A DNA stretch of 7,603 nucleotides. Origin: Bacteroidia bacterium (GTDB lineage: Bacteria > Bacteroidota > Bacteroidia > Bacteroidales > VadinHA17). A program made the translations under genes and the position numbers. This document shows positions 1 through 6,423 of the stretch, piece by piece. The notes under the pieces are model-generated. The model saw only the letters and a program-made list of their open reading frames with translations. It did no database searches and was not told the origin of the DNA. The stretch lies in the NCBI GenBank assembly GCA_026391515.1, contig JAPLEC010000086.1, positions 1 to 7,603 on the forward strand, given 5' to 3'. Position 1 is the first letter of the stretch. The number at the start of each line of letters is the position of its first letter.

Positions 1-2
1 AC

Positions 3-428
3 CTCCACATCGTATTCAGTACAAAAAACAGAGTCTCCTGTCTGGAAAACTCAGTTACACCGGAACTCTATAAGTACTTTGGTGGTATCCTGAATAATAT
101 TGAATGTACACCTGTTAAGATCGGAGGATACTATGATCATATACACATTTTATGCTGCCTATCTAAAAAGATTACCGTTATAAAACTCCTTGAAGAAATA
201 AAGAAATCATCTTCAAAATGGATCAAAACAAAGGGAAGTCAGTATTTATATTTTCACTGGCAGAATGGGTATGGAGCATTTACAGTATCACCTTCCCAAG
301 TTAAAAACACGATTACCTATATTGAACGACAACATGAGCACCATGATAAGAAGGTGTTTAAAGATGAGTATATTGAACTACTGAAAGAAAACGATGTTGA
401 TTATGATGAGAGGTATTTTCTGGATTGA
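3..428 (+). CDS. IS200/RAYT-like Y1 transposase, 5'-truncated by the window edge
   Basis: The protein is a single-strand DNA transposase of the Y1 (HUH) family, which cuts and joins DNA through a 5'-phosphotyrosine intermediate. The open frame enters from the window edge and gives 141 residues; typical relatives have about 150, so roughly ten N-terminal residues are missing. Visible signatures are LHIVFSTKNR at the N side, the metal-binding HUH motif YYDHIHIL (H46 and H48 of the fragment), the conserved WQNGYGAF stretch (86-93), and YIERQHEHH, where Y106 is the probable catalytic tyrosine. All key residues are present, so the enzyme may be active. The gene stops 3 bp before the first composite palindromic repeat, which fits a RAYT that acts on REP-like hairpins rather than a plain IS200. 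The choice between IS200 and RAYT is inference, because the left end is not visible. Confidence 0.88.
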   Translation, partial: LHIVFSTKNRVSCLENSVTPELYKYFGGILNNIECTPVKIGGYYDHIHILCCLSKKITVIKLLEEIKKSSSKWIKTKGSQYLYFHWQNGYGAFTVSPSQVKNTITYIERQHEHHDKKVFKDEYIELLKENDVDYDERYFLD

Positions 429-430
429 TT

Positions 431-517
431 CTATTACGCCCTTACAGGGCTTAAAAAGCATTCTGCATGATTTGTTGGGCGATGCCCAACATTCAAGGTA
501 TTATGCGCTTACAGCGC
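431..517 (-). repeat. Composite palindromic (REP-like) repeat, inverted copy
   Basis: Three perfect hairpins lie within 87 bp. They are GCCCT-TAC-AGGGC (438-450), GTTGGGC-GAT-GCCCAAC (474-490) and GCGCT-TAC-AGCGC (505-517). Read on the minus strand, the order is short hairpin, ATAATACCTT, longer hairpin, AT-rich spacer, TTAA, short hairpin, GTAATA. The same order and spacing recur on the plus strand at 657-743; an ungapped alignment gives 51 matches in 87, concentrated in the short hairpins and their flanks. The two short hairpins differ by a compensated C/G swap in the stem, so pairing is kept. The element begins 3 bp after the transposase stop codon. I read it as a substrate or relic of that transposase family. 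Confidence 0.72.
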
Positions 518-590
518 GATGTGCATTAAAGTATATGGCACAACCTTTAAGATACAGGAAACTATGATGATGATCTCTAAATCGATAATC

Positions 591-656
591 GCCCTGAAAG
601 GGACTAATACCATGAAACAGGACATCATCCTATGTACTCAACTCAATCACCCCACC
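591..656 (+). repeat. Composite palindromic repeat, degenerate plus-strand copy
   Basis: The unit starts with GCCCTGAAAGGGA, a short hairpin that has lost its last base pair. TAATACCATGAAACAGGAC follows, then a decayed longer hairpin (615-635) whose partner arm is disrupted at several positions. The unit is 66 bp long and is followed directly by the next copy, whose corresponding distance is 67 bp, so the two are in tandem. Its first 45 bases match the next copy closely, and the spacer after that is unrelated. Confidence 0.62.
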
Positions 657-743
657 GCCCTGAAAGGGCCGAATACCTTAAAACAGGACAACGTCCTGTT
701 TACTAGCATAGTACAATACTTAAGCCCTGAAAGGGCATAATAA
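657..743 (+). repeat. Composite palindromic repeat, intact plus-strand copy
   Basis: This copy contains a perfect short hairpin GCCCT-GAA-AGGGC (657-669), then GAATACCTT. A perfect 9-bp stem follows with arms AAACAGGAC and GTCCTGTTT around an AAC loop (681-701). After a spacer come TTAA and a second perfect short hairpin (724-736), then ATAATAA. It is the same length as the inverted copy at 431-517. It ends exactly one base before the ATG of the STAND-start remnant at 744. The outer short hairpin is shared as the boundary of each unit, so the array reads A-B-A-B-A. Confidence 0.72.
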
Positions 744-779
744 ATGATTGCCTTTAAATTCCCCGACAGCTACGACAAA
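744..779 (+). pseudogene. Remnant of a STAND-WD40 gene start
   Basis: Translation from the ATG begins MIAFKFPDSYDKY, which parallels MKSPFKFLDSYTKDD at 2107 and MASPFKFLDSYTKDD at 7490 with one codon missing after residue 3. At the DNA level 23 of the 27 bases from 753 to 779 match the copy at 2107, in the same reading frame. After the twelfth codon similarity ends and the frame runs through AT-rich sequence to a stop at 855-857. I take it as the 5' stub of a third paralogue left by deletion or insertion. A short functional peptide is possible but has no support. Confidence 0.5.
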
Positions 780-807
780 TATAATCTACTGACAAAAATT
801 AATTATT

Positions 808-862
808 TTCGATTATACTCGATTATTTTTATTATTTTTGCAAATATTAGACTATAATCGAA
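808..862. promoter_or_regulatory. Inverted repeat flanking the ATPase promoter (possible operator)
   Basis: The arm TTCGATTATACTC (808-820) is matched by GACTATAATCGAA (850-862), its reverse complement with one mismatch in 13. A further direct copy of CGATTAT lies at 820-826, ten bases after the first. The arms straddle the candidate -7 box at 833-840, and the right arm ends two bases before the ATG at 864. The arrangement fits a repressor-binding site or autoregulation. A 5' leader hairpin is less likely, because the left arm would lie upstream of the transcription start. The regulator is unknown. Confidence 0.4.
833..840 (+). promoter_or_regulatory. Candidate Bacteroidota -7 box for the DUF4143 ATPase
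   Basis: TATTTTTG matches the Bacteroidota -7 consensus TAnnTTTG at all fixed positions and lies 23 bp before the ATG. No good -33 TTTG is seen; the nearest candidate is TTTTC at 806-810, with a spacing slightly longer than usual. In sequence this AT-rich, chance matches are common. Confidence 0.4.
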
Positions 863-863
863 T

Positions 864-2075
864 ATGATTATAAGAGAAAAATATTTAAACCGGATAAAAC
901 CGTTCATCAATAAGCCTGTAATTAAAGTGATTACAGGTATCCGGAGATGCGGGAAAAGCACATTCCTTAAAATGCTGATCGAAGAACTATGCGATAATAA
1001 AATCAGCAGAAAGAATATATTATATATAAATAAAGATTCACTCGAATTTGACAGCATTACTACATATAAGGAACTTAACAGATTTGTTTTAAATAAATTC
1101 AAGGGTATAAGGGGCAGAAAATACCTGTTTATTGATGAAATCCAGGAAATAAAGGAATGGGAAAAAGCTGTTGCAAGCTTCCTGGCAAATAAGACAGCTG
1201 ATATCTTTGTTACAGGCTCAAATGCAGGTCTGCTCTCTTCTGAGCTGGCATCAATGCTTACTGGCAGGTATATCGAATTTAAAATGCAAACTCTTGTATT
1301 TTCTGAATTTCTGAAATTCAGAAAAAAACAAAATAAAGAGAGGGAAAATGAATTTGCCGTATTTCTGAAATATGGCGGTTTCCCGGGGATCCATCAAATG
1401 GATTACAATGATGAAGTTATTAGCCAGTATATCAACTCAATCTATAGTACAATCCTGCTGAAAGATGTAGTCTCAAGAAACCAGGTACGCAATGTGGCTC
1501 TGCTTGAAAGGATAGTCAGATATATCGCTGATAATATCGGGAACATAACAACCGCAAAGGGAATCAGTGATTATATAAAATCACAACATCTTGGCTGTTC
1601 GGTAGATACAATCCAGAATTACATATCCTGGCTTACTGATGCATACCTTGTGTTCAAAGCAGAACGTTACGATATAAGGGGTAAAAAACTCCTTGAGCTT
1701 TATGAAAAATATTATACAGGTGATGCCGGTTTCATTTATGGGATACATGGGAACAGAACCAGAGATTTATCAGGTAAGCTGGAAAATATAACTTACCTTG
1801 AGTTATTATCAAGAGGCTACAACGTCAGCATAGGGAAGCTCTATGACAGGGAGGTCGATTTCATAGCTTTAAAAAATAACCAGAGAATTTACATTCAGGT
1901 TGCATATTTGTTGCATGATAAGAAAACAATAGAAAGAGAATTCGGAGTACTTGCTTCAATTAATGATAATTATCCTAAGATAGTATTATCTCTTGATAAA
2001 TATTTTGATCCGGAACATAATGGGATCAAATGGTTTAACCTGATTGAGTTTTTACTGATGAATGAAACAGATTAA
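864..2075 (+). CDS. DUF4143-family AAA ATPase (AAA_14 plus DUF4143)
   Basis: This is a complete 403-residue member of the common AAA_14/DUF4143 family of prokaryotic ATPases, whose cellular role is not well established. The N-terminal P-loop domain shows Walker A GIRRCGKST (25-33), Walker B YLFIDE (87-92), a sensor-1-like VTGSNA (116-121) and an arginine-finger-like LTGRY (132-136). A linker with YGGFPG follows. A winged-helix-like region around SVDTIQNYISWLTDAYLV comes next. The C-terminal DUF4143 part has LENITYLELLSRGY, REVDFIAL and IYIQVAY, a pattern that resembles a PD-(D/E)XK nuclease fold. The length is normal and no key residue is missing. No strong Shine-Dalgarno is seen; the ATG at 864 is chosen because family similarity begins at once with MIIREKYLNRI. 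The STAND gene starts 31 bp downstream on the same strand with no terminator visible, so co-transcription is plausible. A functional link is not shown, because such ATPases often occur alone. Confidence 0.93.
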   Translation: MIIREKYLNRIKPFINKPVIKVITGIRRCGKSTFLKMLIEELCDNKISRKNILYINKDSLEFDSITTYKELNRFVLNKFKGIRGRKYLFIDEIQEIKEWEKAVASFLANKTADIFVTGSNAGLLSSELASMLTGRYIEFKMQTLVFSEFLKFRKKQNKERENEFAVFLKYGGFPGIHQMDYNDEVISQYINSIYSTILLKDVVSRNQVRNVALLERIVRYIADNIGNITTAKGISDYIKSQHLGCSVDTIQNYISWLTDAYLVFKAERYDIRGKKLLELYEKYYTGDAGFIYGIHGNRTRDLSGKLENITYLELLSRGYNVSIGKLYDREVDFIALKNNQRIYIQVAYLLHDKKTIEREFGVLASINDNYPKIVLSLDKYFDPEHNGIKWFNLIEFLLMNETD

Positions 2076-2106
2076 TTGAAATATAATAAATGATAGAACT
2101 TGTAAT

Positions 2107-5100
2107 ATGAAATCCCCATTCAAATTCCTCGACAGCTACACCAAAGACGACCGTGAGATATTTTTCGGCCGCGACCGCGAGATAGAAGAGCTTTATCATC
2201 GAGTCTTCGAGAGTAAGATTATGCTGGTTTACGGAGTCTCCGGAACAGGCAAGTCATCGCTTATCCATTGCGGACTGGCGAACAAGTTCCAGGATACTGA
2301 CTGGCTGCCGATAGTTATCCGACGGGGAGAAAATATAATTGAAAGCATGACTGCAGGTATCAGGGGGGCTTCAATAACAGCACAGGAAAACAAATTCGCC
2401 ACTCCGGGTGATTTTAAAAAGGGGGTCCGTTCTCTGTATCTCGATCATTATAAGCCTGTTTTTTTCATTTTTGACCAGTTCGAAGAGCTATTCATTTTCG
2501 GGGATAAAGAAGAGCGAAAATCATTTGTAAATATTGTAAAGTCGCTTTTTGAGTCGGAGCTGCAATGCCGCCTCATCTTTGTAATGAGGGAAGAATATAT
2601 GGCCGGAGTTACTGAGTTCGAAAAGTACATTTCGACATTTTTTTCTAATAGGGTCCGCATTGAGAAAATGTCGCATACCAATGCACTTGCGGCAATCCAA
2701 GAACCTTGTAAGGTATTCAATATCAGTTTGGAAGAGGGATTTGCAGAATCACTTCTGGATAAGCTCAGTCCCGAGGGTGCAGATGTTGAGCTTACATATC
2801 TGCAGGTATATCTTGATAAAATTTTCAAGCTGGCAACCGAAGGAATAAAGGATGAGAATGAAAAAATAACTTTCCGCATTTCAGATCATGACAAAGCCGG
2901 AAATGTTTATGACATCCTGGGAAGCTTCCTTGATGAACAGATCAGTCATCTGCCTGATCCGGAGCTGGCGATGACTGTTTTAAAAGCATTCGTCTCAGCA
3001 AGAGGTACCAAGCGCCCGGCAAATGCAGAGGAAGTAAGGGAATATGCCCTGACAACAGGTAAGGATATTGATGAAAAAACAATCAATGATCTGCTGAATT
3101 CACTTGTTAATCTAAGAATTCTTAAGGACAAGGATCAAACAGGGCACAACGAGCTCAAGCACGATGCACTGGCGTCGAAGATATATGAAAAAATCACTCT
3201 TGTAGAAAAAGAACTGATTGAGATAAGACAATTTATTGAAAATGCATATTCCAATTGGCAGAAACGCGGAGTGTTAATCTCTTCTGAAGACCTGCAGTAC
3301 ATAGCACCCTATGAAAGCAGGCTTTATCTTCCTGATGAACATCAGAAGCTGATTGAAAAGAGTAAGAAAGAACTGATAAAAGTACGGCACAGGAGAAGAA
3401 ATATTTTTAGCGCTGCAGCAGTTCTGTTGATTTTTATCCTTTCAGGGTTCAGCATATGGGCTGTTAAAGAAAGAAAGAACGCCATAGAAAAAGAAAAGAT
3501 AGCAAATGAAGAAAGAATAAAAGCTACTGCATCAGAGAAGGAAGCTATAATTTCCAGAGACCAGGCAATAGAATCTGACAGAAAGGCTGTCTCCTCGGAG
3601 AAAGAAGCTATTAAAGCCAGGGATGCTGCAAAAGATTCTGAGACAAGGGCATTATATGAAAAGACGGTTGCTGAAAAAAGAGAAACAGAGGCAAGGGCGA
3701 ATAATTTCAATTTTTTATCAAAAGAAATGGTAACCCAGGACCCGACAATAGCCTTACGGCTTGCATTGTTTGCATCGACCCTTAATCCTGACAAAAAGGC
3801 AATCCTGGATAATCTTAACAGTATCTATTATGATAACTCATTCTATAAAGTTTTTTTCAGGTACAGGGCAGGTAACCTGTGTGAGATCTCCCCTGACTGG
3901 ACAAAAATTATCACAACAAACGGACGCACTGCCCAGATCTCTGATCTTAATGGCAATAACTCTCATTTATTGATCGGTCATTTAGTCCGCGGAATTACGA
4001 CTGATATACACCAGTTTGCAAGAAGAGGTTTTGATGATATTTCATGTATCACATTTTCACCGGATGGCAATATGGTTTTAACGGGATCATATGATAAAAC
4101 AGCCAGGCTGTGGGATATAAATGGGAATCTTCTGCAGACACTGAAAGGCCATATTTATCCGGTATTGTCAGTTGCTTTCTCCCATGACGGAGAATTGCTA
4201 TTAACAGGATCATCGGACTACTCTGCAAGACTCTGGGATCGAAACGGGAATTGTCTCCAGAAATTTATCGGACACAAAAATTCTGTCAATTCGGTTGTTT
4301 TTTCTCCTGATGATAAGAGTGTCTTGACCGGGTCAGGAGATTCGACGGCCATCCTCTGGGATCTGAAAGGTAATATCTTACAGAGATTTAAAGGACACGC
4401 GGGTATTATCTCCAGGGTTGCTTTCGCTCTTGACGGAAAAACAATTCTGACCGGATCAGACGATCAGACATCACGAATTTGGGATCTTGCCGGAAAGACA
4501 TTGCAGGTTCTCAGCGGACATACTGATAATATTATTTCACTGGCTTATTCTCCTGACGGAAAGAACATACTTACAGGATCCGGCGATAAAACTGTCAGGT
4601 TATGGGATCTCAATGGAAACACTCTGCAGAAGTTCACCGGTGCCGGTTATGTATATTCACTTGCATTTTCTCCTGATGAAAAAAAGATCCTTACCTTTTC
4701 ATCTGATGGCATATCAAGGATCTGGGATCTATCACAAAATGTCTATAAGACCTTTTCTGGTCATAAAAACTTCGTTTATAGGGTCGTTTTCTCTTCTGAC
4801 GGGAAAAAAATTATAACACAGGCAGCTGATCAAACTATAAAACTCTGGGATCTTGAAGGGAATTGCCTGCAGACAATAAAAGCCGTTACAAATTCAGTAG
4901 CTCTCTCACCTGACGGTAAGACTCTGTTAATAGGATTACTGACTGCACAGCTCCTTGATCTTGATGGGAACGTCTTAAAAACATTTATTGGCCAGACTAA
5001 AGGTATTCTTTCAGTTGTCTTTTCTCCTGATGGAAAAACAATTCTGACCGGCGCTGCTGATAAAACTGCAAGACTCTGGGATCTTGATGCCAGGACATTG

Positions 5101-6393
5101 CAAATATTCAGCGGACATAATGATTTCGTCAATTCAGTTTCATTTTCTCCTGACGGAAAAACAATTTTAACAGGATCAACTGATAATACAGCAAGACTTT
5201 GGGATCTCAAAGGCAATACAATACAAATCTTCAGCGGCCATACAGATGCAATAGAATCTGCTGTTTTTTCACCTGACGGAAAAATAATCCTGACCGGATC
5301 AGATGATAAGACCGCAAGGCTCTGGGATCTTATAGGCAATACCATCCAGATATTCAGCGGACATACAGGAATTATAACCTCAGTTGCCTTCTCTCCTGAC
5401 GGAAAAACAATTATTACAGGTTCAACTGATAAAACTGCCAGGATCTGGGACCTCAGGGGAAATACTTTGCAGATCTTGAGTGGTTATAAAAACAGTGTAT
5501 ACTCAGTTGCCTTTTCACCGGATGGAAAAACAATTCTTACAGGATCGGGTGATAATACGGCAAAGCTTGTCAAAGTGAAAAAGCCATTGAACCAGTTTCT
5601 GAAAGAACACGATTCTGAAGACTTAACTGCAGAGCAGAAGCTTCAATATGGAATAATCAATACAAACGAGGCAATTAAAGAGCTTGATGTTAAAAGCTTG
5701 TTTGAAGGACTTAAATTCTGTCTTTCGAAAGCCAGACTGCATGATGATAATGAAGCTGAATATTTAAATAAGTCAAATATCCTTTTTAAGAAAACATACA
5801 GCTCTATCGCCGACACAAAAAATCGGAAATCATTTATTTCCTTTGGGCTGGATCTGTTTGCACTTAAACCGCAGAAATATATCTCAGACAAAATTGAAGA
5901 AGCAAACCGGTTATTCCTTTCATCAGCAACAAAAGAGGAACTTAAAGATGCCTACGATTTTTATTCTACAAAATGCAGTTTCCTGGACTCAACACAAATT
6001 GTTTTGAAGCTGCCTGAATATTTTATACAGATATCAAAAAAATTGCTGGCTGCCGACACCACTGCCAGGTACACCATATCAAATGATCTCTCGGGTATTT
6101 CCTGGCCGTTGATTCGAAATAATCAATTTAAAACCTCACTGGATGCCATTGAACTCGCTGTAAAAGCAGATAGTGCAAATCAGTATGCCTATACTACCTT
6201 CCCACTTGTTCTGGTTTTAAATAATCGTTTTGATGAAGCAAGCAGATTTTACCTGAAGTATTATAAAAAGTACATTTTCAATTTTATGGGCAAGTCCTTC
6301 CGCCTGATATATCTTGAAGATATCGCTGAACTCGAAAAACATGGTATAGCTCATCCGGATTTTAAAAGAGTGAAGGAATTACTAAACAATTAG
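2107..6393 (+). CDS. Membrane-anchored STAND NTPase with 14 WD40 units and TPR-like tail
   Basis: This is a complete 1,428-residue STAND (nSTAND1-type) switch protein. Residues 1-20 carry the FKFLDSYTKDDR leader, and the NTPase follows with Walker A GVSGTGKSS (43-51) and Walker B FFIFDQFEELF (119-129). RLIFVMREEY (155-164) resembles a sensor region, and a helical part ends near LKHDALASKIYE (350-361). A basic stretch RHRRR precedes one hydrophobic helix (about 433-452). A charged coiled coil (454-533) contains a 21-residue repeat starting SEKEAI at 476 and 497. DPTIALRLALFAS (545-557) is a conserved-looking linker. WD40 units run from about 587 to 1156 with a 41-residue period. The tail (1157-1428) is helical, with a TPR-like LNNRFDEASRFYLKYY and the ending HGIAHPDFKRVKELL. 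No TIR, caspase, nuclease or protease domain is recognisable. STAND proteins generally oligomerise on ligand sensing; a defence or recognition role here is inference. The start is supported by the paralogue at 7490. Confidence 0.95.
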   Translation: MKSPFKFLDSYTKDDREIFFGRDREIEELYHRVFESKIMLVYGVSGTGKSSLIHCGLANKFQDTDWLPIVIRRGENIIESMTAGIRGASITAQENKFATPGDFKKGVRSLYLDHYKPVFFIFDQFEELFIFGDKEERKSFVNIVKSLFESELQCRLIFVMREEYMAGVTEFEKYISTFFSNRVRIEKMSHTNALAAIQEPCKVFNISLEEGFAESLLDKLSPEGADVELTYLQVYLDKIFKLATEGIKDENEKITFRISDHDKAGNVYDILGSFLDEQISHLPDPELAMTVLKAFVSARGTKRPANAEEVREYALTTGKDIDEKTINDLLNSLVNLRILKDKDQTGHNELKHDALASKIYEKITLVEKELIEIRQFIENAYSNWQKRGVLISSEDLQYIAPYESRLYLPDEHQKLIEKSKKELIKVRHRRRNIFSAAAVLLIFILSGFSIWAVKERKNAIEKEKIANEERIKATASEKEAIISRDQAIESDRKAVSSEKEAIKARDAAKDSETRALYEKTVAEKRETEARANNFNFLSKEMVTQDPTIALRLALFASTLNPDKKAILDNLNSIYYDNSFYKVFFRYRAGNLCEISPDWTKIITTNGRTAQISDLNGNNSHLLIGHLVRGITTDIHQFARRGFDDISCITFSPDGNMVLTGSYDKTARLWDINGNLLQTLKGHIYPVLSVAFSHDGELLLTGSSDYSARLWDRNGNCLQKFIGHKNSVNSVVFSPDDKSVLTGSGDSTAILWDLKGNILQRFKGHAGIISRVAFALDGKTILTGSDDQTSRIWDLAGKTLQVLSGHTDNIISLAYSPDGKNILTGSGDKTVRLWDLNGNTLQKFTGAGYVYSLAFSPDEKKILTFSSDGISRIWDLSQNVYKTFSGHKNFVYRVVFSSDGKKIITQAADQTIKLWDLEGNCLQTIKAVTNSVALSPDGKTLLIGLLTAQLLDLDGNVLKTFIGQTKGILSVVFSPDGKTILTGAADKTARLWDLDARTLQIFSGHNDFVNSVSFSPDGKTILTGSTDNTARLWDLKGNTIQIFSGHTDAIESAVFSPDGKIILTGSDDKTARLWDLIGNTIQIFSGHTGIITSVAFSPDGKTIITGSTDKTARIWDLRGNTLQILSGYKNSVYSVAFSPDGKTILTGSGDNTAKLVKVKKPLNQFLKEHDSEDLTAEQKLQYGIINTNEAIKELDVKSLFEGLKFCLSKARLHDDNEAEYLNKSNILFKKTYSSIADTKNRKSFISFGLDLFALKPQKYISDKIEEANRLFLSSATKEELKDAYDFYSTKCSFLDSTQIVLKLPEYFIQISKKLLAADTTARYTISNDLSGISWPLIRNNQFKTSLDAIELAVKADSANQYAYTTFPLVLVLNNRFDEASRFYLKYYKKYIFNFMGKSFRLIYLEDIAELEKHGIAHPDFKRVKELLNN
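3865..5574 (+). repeat. WD40 coding repeat, about 14 units of about 123 bp
   Basis: The WD dipeptide (or its degenerate equivalent) recurs with its second position at residues 613, 670, 711, 752, 793, 834, 874, 915, 951, 992, 1033, 1074, 1115 and 1156. Most steps are exactly 41 residues, or 123 bp. Exceptions are 57 after the first unit (an insertion), 40 before 874 and 36 before 951. The first unit ends ISD, the ninth LLD and the last LVK, so these three are degenerate. Fourteen units would make two seven-bladed propellers. Units ending at 992-1115 are the most alike, sharing SPDGKTILTGSTDKTARLWD-type cores, but their codons differ at many third positions. Confidence 0.88.
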
Positions 6394-6423
6394 AAATGAC
6401 TTGTTGTTTTTAATATAAGCTTT

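Noticed and set aside
518..590. A further decayed repeat unit between the inverted and direct copies
   Set aside because: A weak resemblance (TTTAAGATACAGGAAAC) to the flank of the long hairpin is present, but no hairpin arms are kept and the match is not above chance.
591..736. CRISPR-like array
   Set aside because: The 13-bp GCCCTGAAAGGGC motif recurs every 66-67 bp, but the sequences between copies are themselves related and contain a second hairpin. There is no conserved long repeat, no unique spacers and no cas gene.
519..740. 73-codon open frame on the plus strand
   Set aside because: It lies wholly within the palindromic repeat array, and its translated repeats (ALKGxNTxKQD) are just the repeat units read in frame. 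It has no start signal and no protein family features.
3342..3794. 150-codon antisense frame opposite the coiled coil
   Set aside because: The serine- and alanine-rich sequence comes from the reverse complement of the Glu/Lys/Ala-rich coiled coil. The coding strand has the well-supported STAND gene.
4830..5345. 171-codon antisense frame opposite the WD40 repeats
   Set aside because: It is a shadow of the repeat: the 123-bp period is a multiple of three, so an open antisense frame is copied along the array. Its protein has no family features.
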